Position numbers and translations under genes: made by a program. From Phycisphaerales bacterium UBA1926 (GTDB lineage: Bacteria > Planctomycetota > Phycisphaerae > Phycisphaerales > UBA1924), in NCBI GenBank assembly GCA_002337215.1, contig DDFO01000003.1, forward strand, positions 55,289 through 64,761: DNA of 9,473 bases. The letters run 5' to 3'. The stretch's first letter is position 1. Every line of letters begins with the position of its first letter. The notes below the pieces were generated by a model. It was not told where the DNA came from and did not search any database. It saw only the letters and a list, made by a program, of their open reading frames with translations. This document shows, piece by piece, positions 1 through 7,826 of this stretch.

Positions 1-3000
1 CCCCCCTCCGGTGTAGATCGCCCGCCCCCCGTCGAACTCGTGGGACCAGCAGATGGGGTGCGTCCGCCGCATCGAGGCGTCGTTTCCGATCCGGCCCCCC
101 GCGTAGGTCGCCCCGTCGAGGCGGAGCAGCGTGATCGTGCCCTCGACGGGCTGGGCCCGGTAGTCGTACCACTCGTCGGTGCGGGTCCAGGTGTTGTAGT
201 GGGGGTAGCCGCCGAGGTGGCTGACCGCCGGGTGATCTCGACCGTCTTCAAGAGGCCGGGCGATGATCATCCGGGCGGGCTGGATCTGGGGGTGACTTTT
301 GAACCGCGCACCGACCAACCGGCCGTACCACGGCCAGTCGTCCTCGGTGTCGGCCGCGCTGTGGACGCCGAGGAACGCGCCGCCGTCGCGGTACCACGCC
401 TCGAACGCGGCCTGCTGCTCATCGTTGAGCACATCGCCCGTGGTGTTCAGGAAGACGACAGCGTCGTAGTTCTCGAGGTTGGCCCGATTGAACGCAGTGG
501 CGTCTTCAGTGGCGGTGATTGTGAAGCGATGCCGTTCGGCGAGCTCGTTGAAGCAGGCGATGCCATCGGGGATCGAGCCGTGGCGGAAGCCGGCGGTTTT
601 GGAGAACACCAGCACGTGTGTGTCCTTGAGTGTGCCGGAGAACGAAAGAAAGCCGAGACTCTCGAGAAGTCCTGGGAAATTGACGTCAGGATCCTCGCTT
701 GGGCCGACCTCTCGGAGCGAGATACTCCGGTACGCCACCGGCCCGTGATCGCCCTGCAACCGCAGCGGCGCGAACGGTACCTCACCCTCGGCCCCGCCCC
801 GTGTCGGCCCGATGACCTCGACATCCTCATGGATCATCTCACCGTTGAGCCGCACCGATTCGAAGCGTGCGTTGGCGATTTTCGCGCCCTGCGGATCGAA
901 CCGGGGGGCGCGGAAGACGACATCGAGTTCGTTCCATTCGCCGGCGGGCCTGGCCGCGTTCACCCGGGGCGGGACACCCTCGAAGCCCTCGCTCCCGGCT
1001 CCTCGCGACGGGTCCCACCGCTGGTAGATCCCGCCCATGTCGTTCTGCTGGGGGTTTGTTTTTCCGTGCGAATCGAGGATCTGGATCTCGTACCGGCTCT
1101 GGAAATAGACGCCGGAGTTGGAGCCCTCGGGGATCATGAACTCGATGTGGGCGGCGACATCGCCGTGCTCGAAGGTGGTGATGAGGTCGTTTGTACGGCC
1201 GTTCTGGGTGACCAAGACCGGAGGGGGCACAGCGTCCAGTCGTAAGCGGTTATCGAACGAAATATAGTTGATATCGCTGAAACCTAACCCGGTGCCATCA
1301 GCGGTCACGGCGGCGGCCTCAATCCATTCGCCGATGGGCTCGTGGAACGAAGAGATCGAATCGAGTTCCAGGACCCGATCGTTTACGCCACCCGGGATCT
1401 GATTGAGCGTGTACCACGCTTCGGTTGACCACATCTCGTTGCCCGCTCGGCTCGTCGGGTTGCATCGGATGTGATACACGCGGCCCGGATCAAATTCACT
1501 GATTTTCAGACGAACAGCGTCGCCGCTGCGACCGGGCTGCACGGTAATGAAACGATGCATTCGTTCATCCAACTTCGGGCCGCCGTAGTCGGGCGTCGCG
1601 AAATAACGCCAGCTGCGGATCTCGTAATTCTCCGGGGATGCGAGCCATGCAAGGCTGATCGGCTCCGTGAAGCGGACAAGGAAGCCGTCGCTCTGCGCGT
1701 GTATCGAGTGATACTCAAACGCCGTCTCCCCCGTTGGCCGCAACCGCTGCAAACCGAACTGCGTCCCGCGCCAGTTCCAGTTCCCGTCGGCCCCCGTGCC
1801 GCCCATGTACAGGCACCCGTCCTCGCCGCGAATGAGCCGGTTCACGCCCGACTCGAACCCCTGGGAATGCCGGAAGACGGCCCCCTGCAGTTCGCCGTTC
1901 ACCTCTTCGAGGAACACCCTCCGGATGCCGCCAGCGGTGAGTTCGCCCAGCCAATACTGCCCCGCGAACGGGCCTTCCAAAATCTCGAGCGGCGTCGTCG
2001 GCGAGTTGCTGACCTCGTTCTGCGGCAGCCACACCGCCGGTGGGTACTCGCCCCCCTCCATGAAGTCGGCCCGCGTCCCACCACCGGGGAACAGTTTCGA
2101 GCGTTGCAGCCCGTTGTAATGCCCGAAGAATCGGCCGGCGACTCCGTTGTCGACCGTCCCGTCGTCGTTTCCGTCACCGCCGATCTCGTACTTGATGTGG
2201 TTCAGCCGGTTCGCGGGGTGCCACGCGCCCTGATTGTCGGCGACGAGCACGCGTCCCTTTGAATCGACGTGCACCCCGTTGGGCGTCCGCAACCCGCCGC
2301 CCAGCCACTGCACCTCGTGGGTCTCGGTATTGAACCGGTAACACGACCCGCGGTGCGGCGGGTTGGGACCGTTCATTCCGATGACCTCGCTGTCCACCGG
2401 GTCGGCCTCGTACGTCGTCTGGAAATAGATCGACGTGGAGAGCGTGCCATAGATCCAGGAGCCGGACTCATCGGTGTGGTGCTGGAGCCCGAACGAGAAA
2501 TGGTGGTAGTTGCTGCCCACCCACACCGGGAATTCTGCGCGTGTTTCGTATTCGCCGTCGCCGTCCGAATCGCGCAGCCGCACCAGCCCCGGCCTGTGCG
2601 ACACCCAGATATCTGTTCCGATGCACACGATCCCGGATGGATCATGGAATCCGTCGGCAACTCTGACCGGCATCGCCTTCGCACGCCCGCGCCCGCCGTC
2701 CACGCCCTCAAGCTTCCAGAGCGTGCCGTTGGTACGCGTGCGCAGGATCCCGTTGTTGACCGGGACAAACTCGGAGTAGACCAGTGCGCCGTCCGGCATG
2801 AAGTCCATCGCGCCGATGCGGTGCTCGACACCCTCTGGGCGCACGGTCTCGACCGTCCACATCGGGTGGACCCCGTCGAGGGGGAGCCCGTCGCCGGGCC
2901 GGAGGTGCTCGTTGCCGTCGAGCAGTACTTTGCGTCCGGGGCTTGTGACGCGCGTCACCCCCTTCTCGACACGCAGTGCCGCCCTCGGCACGACCGAGTA

Positions 3001-3513
3001 GCCCGACTCGCCGGGCGGCCTCCACGACAGCCTGAGCGCCGCGCCCCCCGCCGACTCGAAGTGTTCGACCCGGAACGGACGGAGACCCGCACCGAGTTCG
3101 ATCGATCCCCGGACCGCGACCGGGGCGTGCAGGCCGTCGTTGTCGATCACGCGCTGCCCATCGACGAACAGCCGGCTCCCGTCGTCGCTGGTCAACTCGA
3201 ACGCGTACTCGCCACGCGTGTCGATCTTCAGATAGCCCGTCACGGTGACGACGAGGTAGTCATTCGGCCCCGCCTCGCCCCCCCAGAGCGAAGCTTCGCC
3301 GGGGAAGTCGATCTTCTCGATCAGGCGGTCGTGGTTGGGCGTCTGTTCCGGCCCGAGCGGCGCGAGCCGGTCGATGGGCCGACCGATCTCGTAGATCCGC
3401 AGCGTCGCCCCGGGTTCGAGTTCCGAGGGTTTCTGCGCGAGCGCCCGAGACCCGAGCGGGCCGAACGCGAGCAGAACGGTGGTCAGCAGGTCAATCAGCG
3501 GCGTGTTTCGCAT
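1..3513 (-). CDS. Exported PA14 / PVC-type beta-propeller / DUF1080 / ThuA multidomain protein (partial, C-terminus beyond window)
   Basis: The frame is open for 1171 codons from the ATG at 3513 to the left edge, with no stop. Residues 1-26 form a signal peptide (hydrophobic core, Ala-Leu-Ala before Gln27). PA14 spans about 36-177 (TSDDGSRLFVDG, Asp110-Asp111). A glucose/sorbosone-dehydrogenase-like propeller of the PVC type spans about 210-595; it has a calcium-type DSDGDG at 315-320, DNQGAW at 426-431 and a GPFAGQYWLGE-like blade. An Ig/fnIII-like segment covers 597-706 and ends WYTLNQIP. DUF1080 (PF06439, 3-keto-disaccharide hydrolase family) spans about 714-936 with NSGVYFQSRYEIQILD near 799. 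ThuA (PF06283, glutamine-amidotransferase-like fold) starts near 965 (HVLVFSKTAGFRHGS), with GVHSAAD at 1049 and HPICWSHE at 1152. The likely role is extracytoplasmic binding and cleavage of oxidised glycosides, an inference from family membership. No CxxCH heme motif is visible, but one could lie beyond the edge. Domain assignment is strong; substrate and reaction are unknown. Confidence 0.93.
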   Translation of the reverse strand, partial: MRNTPLIDLLTTVLLAFGPLGSRALAQKPSELEPGATLRIYEIGRPIDRLAPLGPEQTPNHDRLIEKIDFPGEASLWGGEAGPNDYLVVTVTGYLKIDTRGEYAFELTSDDGSRLFVDGQRVIDNDGLHAPVAVRGSIELGAGLRPFRVEHFESAGGAALRLSWRPPGESGYSVVPRAALRVEKGVTRVTSPGRKVLLDGNEHLRPGDGLPLDGVHPMWTVETVRPEGVEHRIGAMDFMPDGALVYSEFVPVNNGILRTRTNGTLWKLEGVDGGRGRAKAMPVRVADGFHDPSGIVCIGTDIWVSHRPGLVRLRDSDGDGEYETRAEFPVWVGSNYHHFSFGLQHHTDESGSWIYGTLSTSIYFQTTYEADPVDSEVIGMNGPNPPHRGSCYRFNTETHEVQWLGGGLRTPNGVHVDSKGRVLVADNQGAWHPANRLNHIKYEIGGDGNDDGTVDNGVAGRFFGHYNGLQRSKLFPGGGTRADFMEGGEYPPAVWLPQNEVSNSPTTPLEILEGPFAGQYWLGELTAGGIRRVFLEEVNGELQGAVFRHSQGFESGVNRLIRGEDGCLYMGGTGADGNWNWRGTQFGLQRLRPTGETAFEYHSIHAQSDGFLVRFTEPISLAWLASPENYEIRSWRYFATPDYGGPKLDERMHRFITVQPGRSGDAVRLKISEFDPGRVYHIRCNPTSRAGNEMWSTEAWYTLNQIPGGVNDRVLELDSISSFHEPIGEWIEAAAVTADGTGLGFSDINYISFDNRLRLDAVPPPVLVTQNGRTNDLITTFEHGDVAAHIEFMIPEGSNSGVYFQSRYEIQILDSHGKTNPQQNDMGGIYQRWDPSRGAGSEGFEGVPPRVNAARPAGEWNELDVVFRAPRFDPQGAKIANARFESVRLNGEMIHEDVEVIGPTRGGAEGEVPFAPLRLQGDHGPVAYRSISLREVGPSEDPDVNFPGLLESLGFLSFSGTLKDTHVLVFSKTAGFRHGSIPDGIACFNELAERHRFTITATEDATAFNRANLENYDAVVFLNTTGDVLNDEQQAAFEAWYRDGGAFLGVHSAADTEDDWPWYGRLVGARFKSHPQIQPARMIIARPLEDGRDHPAVSHLGGYPHYNTWTRTDEWYDYRAQPVEGTITLLRLDGATYAGGRIGNDASMRRTHPICWSHEFDGGRAIYTGGG

Positions 3514-3665
3514 CGGCTCGGCCTCCGGGAGAGATCACCGAGTCTACCGGCCGCGCGCGGCGCACTGTTCTGGATTACCCTCTGGGTCCCGCGCGTCCGC
3601 GATGAGCCGAGTCGTTCCCGTCTCCGCGTGCGCCCCGGTTGCTCGCACGAAAGGGCCGTCGAACC
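3514..3665. promoter_or_regulatory. Divergent intergenic region between the ThuA fusion gene and the TIM-barrel gene
   Basis: These 152 bp must hold the promoters for both divergent transcription units. I see no convincing -35/-10 pair on either strand. The best -10-like hexamer is TAGACT on the minus strand (3546-3541), but no TTGACA-like box lies 17 bp upstream of it. A perfect 12-bp GC palindrome, GCCGCGCGCGGC, sits at 3550-3561 next to that hexamer and could be an operator, though short GC palindromes arise easily by chance at this base composition. The promoter role is inferred from gene orientation alone. Confidence 0.45.
3522..3526 (-). promoter_or_regulatory. Shine-Dalgarno site of the PA14/DUF1080/ThuA gene
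   Basis: On the minus strand GGAGG lies 8 nt upstream of the ATG at 3513-3511, an ideal spacing. It fixes the start and places the signal peptide directly at the N-terminus. Confidence 0.75.
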
Positions 3666-4676
<1,011 letters not shown>

Positions 4677-4690
4677 GCCGACCCGCGGCG

Positions 4691-4695
4691 AGGAG
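4691..4695 (+). promoter_or_regulatory. Shine-Dalgarno site of the oxidoreductase gene
   Basis: AGGAG lies 8 nt before the ATG at 4704, within the 27-bp gap after the TIM-barrel stop codon. It supports this start and independent translation initiation inside a shared transcript. Confidence 0.7.
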
Positions 4696-4703
4696 ATCTG
4701 ACC

Positions 4704-5903
4704 ATGCGACGAATCCGCTACGGCATGATCGGCGGTGGCCAGGGCTCCTTCATCGGCGCGGTCCACCGCGCCGCGATGCGGCTCGATGACGGGTGGGAGT
4801 TCGTCTGCGGAGCGCTCTCGTCCACGCCCGAAAAGTCCAGAGCCTCCGCCGGCGACGTCGGGCTCGCGGACGACCGCGCGTATGGCTCGTGGCAGGAGAT
4901 GATCGAGGCCGAGGCGAAGCGCGACGCTGATGACCGCATGGAAGCGGTCGTGATCGTGACACCCAACCACACCCACGCCGCGCCGGCCGAGGCCGCGCTG
5001 AGGGCGGGTTTCCACGTCGTCTGCGACAAACCGCTCTGCACCTCGATCGAGGAGGCCGAGACGTTGGAGAAAGCGCAGGCGGAAACGGGCCTGATCTTCG
5101 CGGTGACGTACAACTACTCGGGCTACCCGATGGTCAAGCAGGCCAGGCGGATGGTCGGCGACGGCGAGATCGGTGCCGTCCGCAAGATCATCGTCGAGTA
5201 CAACCAGGGCTGGCTCGCGACCAGGCTCGAAGACACCGGGCAGAAGCAGGCCGCCTGGCGGACCGACGCGAGCGGGCCCAACGCCGGGGGCGCGATCGGT
5301 GATATCGGCTCCCACGCCGAGCAGCTGACCCGGTACATCACCAGGCTCACGCCGAAGTCGATGTTCGCGGACCTGTCCGCGCTGGTTCCGGGCCGTGCGA
5401 TCGACGACGATGCGAACATCCTGCTCCGGTTCAACGAGGTCGGCTCCCCCGCCGGACCGGTGCGTGCCAAGGGGGTGCTCATCGCCAGCCAGGTCGCGAC
5501 CGGCCGGCTCAACGATCTCCGCATCCGCATCTTCGGCACCGAGGGCGGCCTGGAATGGAACCAGGAAACGCCCAACACCCTCCGTGTTGACGCCCTCGAT
5601 GGTCCGACGCGAACCTTCCACCGGGGCGACGGCGGGCTCTGCGCAGAGGCCAAGGCCGCGACGCGCATCCCGAGCGGCCATCCCGAGGGTTTCTACGAGG
5701 CGTTCGCGAACATCTACAGGGGCACCCGCCAGGCGATCCTCAAGACCCAGGCCCGAACCCAGGCCCGAACCCAATCCCAATCAGAGGCAAGCGACGAACC
5801 GGAGATCGACTACCCCACGCTCGACGACGGCGTGCGCGGTGTCCGCTTCATCCGCGCCGCGATCGACCACGGCCCGAATCCCGACGCCTGGATCTCGCTC
5901 TGA
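4704..5903 (+). CDS. Gfo/Idh/MocA family NAD(P)-dependent oxidoreductase
   Basis: This is a 399-aa two-domain dehydrogenase. The N-terminal Rossmann fold starts at once (MIGGGQGSFIG, residues 8-18), with TPNHTH at 86-91 and the catalytic-type lysine in CDKPLC (Lys109). The C-terminal substrate domain carries GDIGSHAEQL (Asp200, His204) and the late motif GHPEGFYEAFANIY at 325-338. Members oxidise or reduce a sugar or cyclitol hydroxyl using NAD(P); the 3-dehydrogenases of keto-sugar pathways, such as ThuB, belong here. There is no Tat or Sec signal, unlike many planctomycetal relatives, so a cytoplasmic location is inferred. A low-complexity linker rich in Thr, Gln, Ala and Arg, made by a 12-bp tandem repeat, interrupts the C-terminal region at about 348-360, just before the conserved DYPTLDDGVRGVRFI. 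The gene sits 27 bp after the TIM-barrel gene, a common pairing in Planctomycetota. Family assignment is firm; substrate and direction are unknown. Confidence 0.94.
   Translation: MRRIRYGMIGGGQGSFIGAVHRAAMRLDDGWEFVCGALSSTPEKSRASAGDVGLADDRAYGSWQEMIEAEAKRDADDRMEAVVIVTPNHTHAAPAEAALRAGFHVVCDKPLCTSIEEAETLEKAQAETGLIFAVTYNYSGYPMVKQARRMVGDGEIGAVRKIIVEYNQGWLATRLEDTGQKQAAWRTDASGPNAGGAIGDIGSHAEQLTRYITRLTPKSMFADLSALVPGRAIDDDANILLRFNEVGSPAGPVRAKGVLIASQVATGRLNDLRIRIFGTEGGLEWNQETPNTLRVDALDGPTRTFHRGDGGLCAEAKAATRIPSGHPEGFYEAFANIYRGTRQAILKTQARTQARTQSQSEASDEPEIDYPTLDDGVRGVRFIRAAIDHGPNPDAWISL
5745..5783 (+). repeat. In-frame 12-bp tandem repeat in the oxidoreductase gene
   Basis: The unit ACCCAGGCCCGA occurs twice exactly (5745-5756, 5757-5768), followed by a degenerate stretch (5769-5783) built from CCCAAT/CCCAATC-like units. 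Because the unit is 12 bp it keeps the frame and encodes a Thr-Gln-Ala-Arg repeat, then Thr-Gln-Ser-Gln-Ser. It forms a flexible linker between two conserved parts of the C-terminal domain. Confidence 0.8.
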
Positions 5904-5946
5904 ACCGGACGCGGTGCGCGCGCAGCGCGTCCACTACCATGCGGCG

Positions 5947-7773
5947 ATGACCGCACGAATCCGAACCCTATTCGCCGTTCTCTGCCTCGCGCTCGCGGGC
6001 CCCGCCTTCGCCCAGAGCGACGAAGCGCCGCCGACGACGACGGAGAACGCAGCCGACGCCCAACTCGCCACACCCGAGGCGACGATGTTCACCTTCCTCG
6101 GTGCGATGGAGCGGTACGCCGAAGCGTCCGACGATGCCGCGCTCGACAGGGCCCTGCGCTGCTTCGAGTTCCTGCCGGGCACCGAGCGCGTCTACAAGAC
6201 CGAAGACGCCATCAAGATGCTGCAGATCCTCAACCGGATCAGCCGGGTCGAGACCAGCGACTTCCTGACCTTCTTCGGCGACCCCGACGCCGACCGCTTC
6301 GTCTACTTCCCCCAGGACCGTATTCCTGAACACAGAAAGGTCAGCCGGCTCACCGACGGCGAGATCGTCTTTGAGAAGAACGAGACCGGCGAGTGGCGGT
6401 TCAACAACGAGACCATCGCCGGCCTCAACGCGTTGTACCGCGATATCGAGAGCCTTCCTGCCGATTTTGGGTCCACCGACGCCCCGGTCACCGCCTCGAT
6501 GGTCCTCCGGTCCGCCGTTCCCGTCGAGCTCCGCCGGGCACCGTTCCTCGACATCGAGATCTGGCAATGGCTCGCCATCCTCGTCGTCATCTTCCTGGGC
6601 TTCGCTCTCGACTTCACCGTTCGCGCCATCCTCCGCGGCGTCTGGCACCGCATCAACGCCCGCCGCAGCGTCGAGGAAGACCAGCAGATCACCCGCAAGG
6701 CCGTCCGCCCGTTCGGCCTGCTCGCCGCGGGCGCACTCTGGTACTGGTCGCTCCACCTGCTGGGCCTGCCCACGCTCGCGCTGCTCGTCCTGCTCGTCGC
6801 GGTGCGCATCATCGTCATGATCGCGTCGGTCTGGGCCGCGTTCCGCCTCGTCGATCTCATCGGGTCGTTCCTCACCCAGCAGGCTGGCAAGACCGACACC
6901 AAGCTCGACGACCTGCTCATCCCGCTGCTCCGCAAGACCGCGAAGGTCTTCGTCGCCGCGTTCGGGCTTGTCTACATCGCCGAATCGTTCGACATCGAGG
7001 TCCTCCCCCTGCTCACCGGGCTCGGCATCGGGGGCCTCGCCGTCGCGTTCGCCGCCAAGGACACGATCGAGAACTTCTTCGGCTCCATCTCTGTTATCGT
7101 CGACCAGCCATTCGAGGTCGGCGACTGGATCAAGACGGGCGACACCGAGGGCACCGTCGAGCACCTGGGCCTCCGGTCCACCCGCGTGCGCACGTTCTAT
7201 AACTCGCTGGTCACCGTGCCCAACGCGACGCTCGTCCGCGCCACCGTCGACAACTACGGCCGCCGCCGCTTCCGGCGGTTCTCCACCCACATCGGGATCA
7301 CCTACGACACGCCCCCTGAGACCATCGAGGCGTTCTGCGAGGGAATCCGCGAGATCGTCCGCCTCCACCCCTACACCCGCAAAGATTCGTTCCATGTCTG
7401 GCTCAACAAGTGGGGCCCCAGCAGCCTCGACATCCTCGTCTACATCTTCCACGAGTGCCCCGACTGGGGCACCGAGCTCCGCGAACGCCAGCGCTTCATG
7501 CTCGATGTCATGCGCCTCGCCGAGAAGCTCGGCGTCAGCTTCGCCTTCCCGACCCAGACCATCGAGTTCAAGAACACCGATCTCGCCGAGCCCGACGCGC
7601 CACTCCCCACGCCCCAGCGCGACACGGAGATGTCCGCCCGCCGGTCCGGCATCGAGGCCGCCCGCGCCCTGACCGGTTCCCAGCCCTGGCGCGACGAAGC
7701 CCCGCCCCCGGTCGTCTTCTCCGGATCCGATGTCCACGACCAACGCGGGTCGGCGGGGGATGGGGAAGGCTGA
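5947..7773 (+). CDS. MscS-family small-conductance mechanosensitive channel with exported N-terminal domain
   Basis: This 608-aa protein is about twice the length of E. coli MscS. Residues 1-22 are a signal peptide (Ala-Phe-Ala before Gln23). A soluble, presumably periplasmic domain of unknown function covers about 24-200. I see five membrane segments at about 206-229, 255-272, 275-301, 331-348 and 352-385. The last is the pore helix (LTGLGIGGLAVAFAAKDTI, 356-374), leading into the MscS beta-domain (QPFEVGDWIKTGDTEGTVEH) and VPNATL at 424-429. Five segments after an exported N-terminus place the vestibule in the cytoplasm, as expected. Residues from about 545 are a Pro/Arg-rich, probably disordered tail. 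The channel should open under membrane tension in hypo-osmotic shock. The start is the ATG at 5947 because the signal peptide begins there; no Shine-Dalgarno site is evident, and an in-frame GTG at 5914 is a weaker alternative. It lies 43 bp after the oxidoreductase and may be read through from it. Confidence 0.93.
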   Translation: MTARIRTLFAVLCLALAGPAFAQSDEAPPTTTENAADAQLATPEATMFTFLGAMERYAEASDDAALDRALRCFEFLPGTERVYKTEDAIKMLQILNRISRVETSDFLTFFGDPDADRFVYFPQDRIPEHRKVSRLTDGEIVFEKNETGEWRFNNETIAGLNALYRDIESLPADFGSTDAPVTASMVLRSAVPVELRRAPFLDIEIWQWLAILVVIFLGFALDFTVRAILRGVWHRINARRSVEEDQQITRKAVRPFGLLAAGALWYWSLHLLGLPTLALLVLLVAVRIIVMIASVWAAFRLVDLIGSFLTQQAGKTDTKLDDLLIPLLRKTAKVFVAAFGLVYIAESFDIEVLPLLTGLGIGGLAVAFAAKDTIENFFGSISVIVDQPFEVGDWIKTGDTEGTVEHLGLRSTRVRTFYNSLVTVPNATLVRATVDNYGRRRFRRFSTHIGITYDTPPETIEAFCEGIREIVRLHPYTRKDSFHVWLNKWGPSSLDILVYIFHECPDWGTELRERQRFMLDVMRLAEKLGVSFAFPTQTIEFKNTDLAEPDAPLPTPQRDTEMSARRSGIEAARALTGSQPWRDEAPPPVVFSGSDVHDQRGSAGDGEG

Positions 7774-7815
7774 GCCGAGGTTTCGAAAGAGCGGCTCACC
7801 GACTCGCTCGAGCCG
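7771..7815. terminator. Possible bidirectional hairpin between convergent genes
   Basis: TGAGCCG (7771-7777) pairs with CGGCTCA (7792-7798) across a 14-nt loop that contains the palindrome TTTCGAAA. The same CGGCTC (7792-7797) can instead pair with GAGCCG (7810-7815), giving two mutually exclusive stems. The first stem begins at the stop codon of the channel gene, and both lie before the recQ stop codon on the opposite strand. There is no T-tract on either strand, so this is not a classical intrinsic terminator; the role is inferred from position. Confidence 0.35.
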
Positions 7816-7826
7816 CGGCGGTACGT

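Noticed and set aside
1..3513. A PVC-type cytochrome c (CxxCH) domain in the propeller protein
   Set aside because: Such domains often accompany these propellers, but no CxxCH motif is present in the visible 1171 residues. It could only lie beyond the left edge.
3639..3665. TTG at 3639 as the start of the TIM-barrel gene
   Set aside because: It would add nine basic residues with no family counterpart, whereas the ATG at 3666 leads directly into the conserved first strand and has a purine-rich stretch at suitable spacing.
5395..5946. Upstream extension of the MscS reading frame into the oxidoreductase gene
   Set aside because: The extension is Ser/Arg/Pro-rich shadow sequence, and a signal peptide begins exactly at the ATG at 5947.
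5968..7743. A 591-codon minus-strand frame opposite the MscS gene
   Set aside because: It is an Asp/Glu/Gly-rich antisense shadow of a protein with unmistakable MscS motifs.
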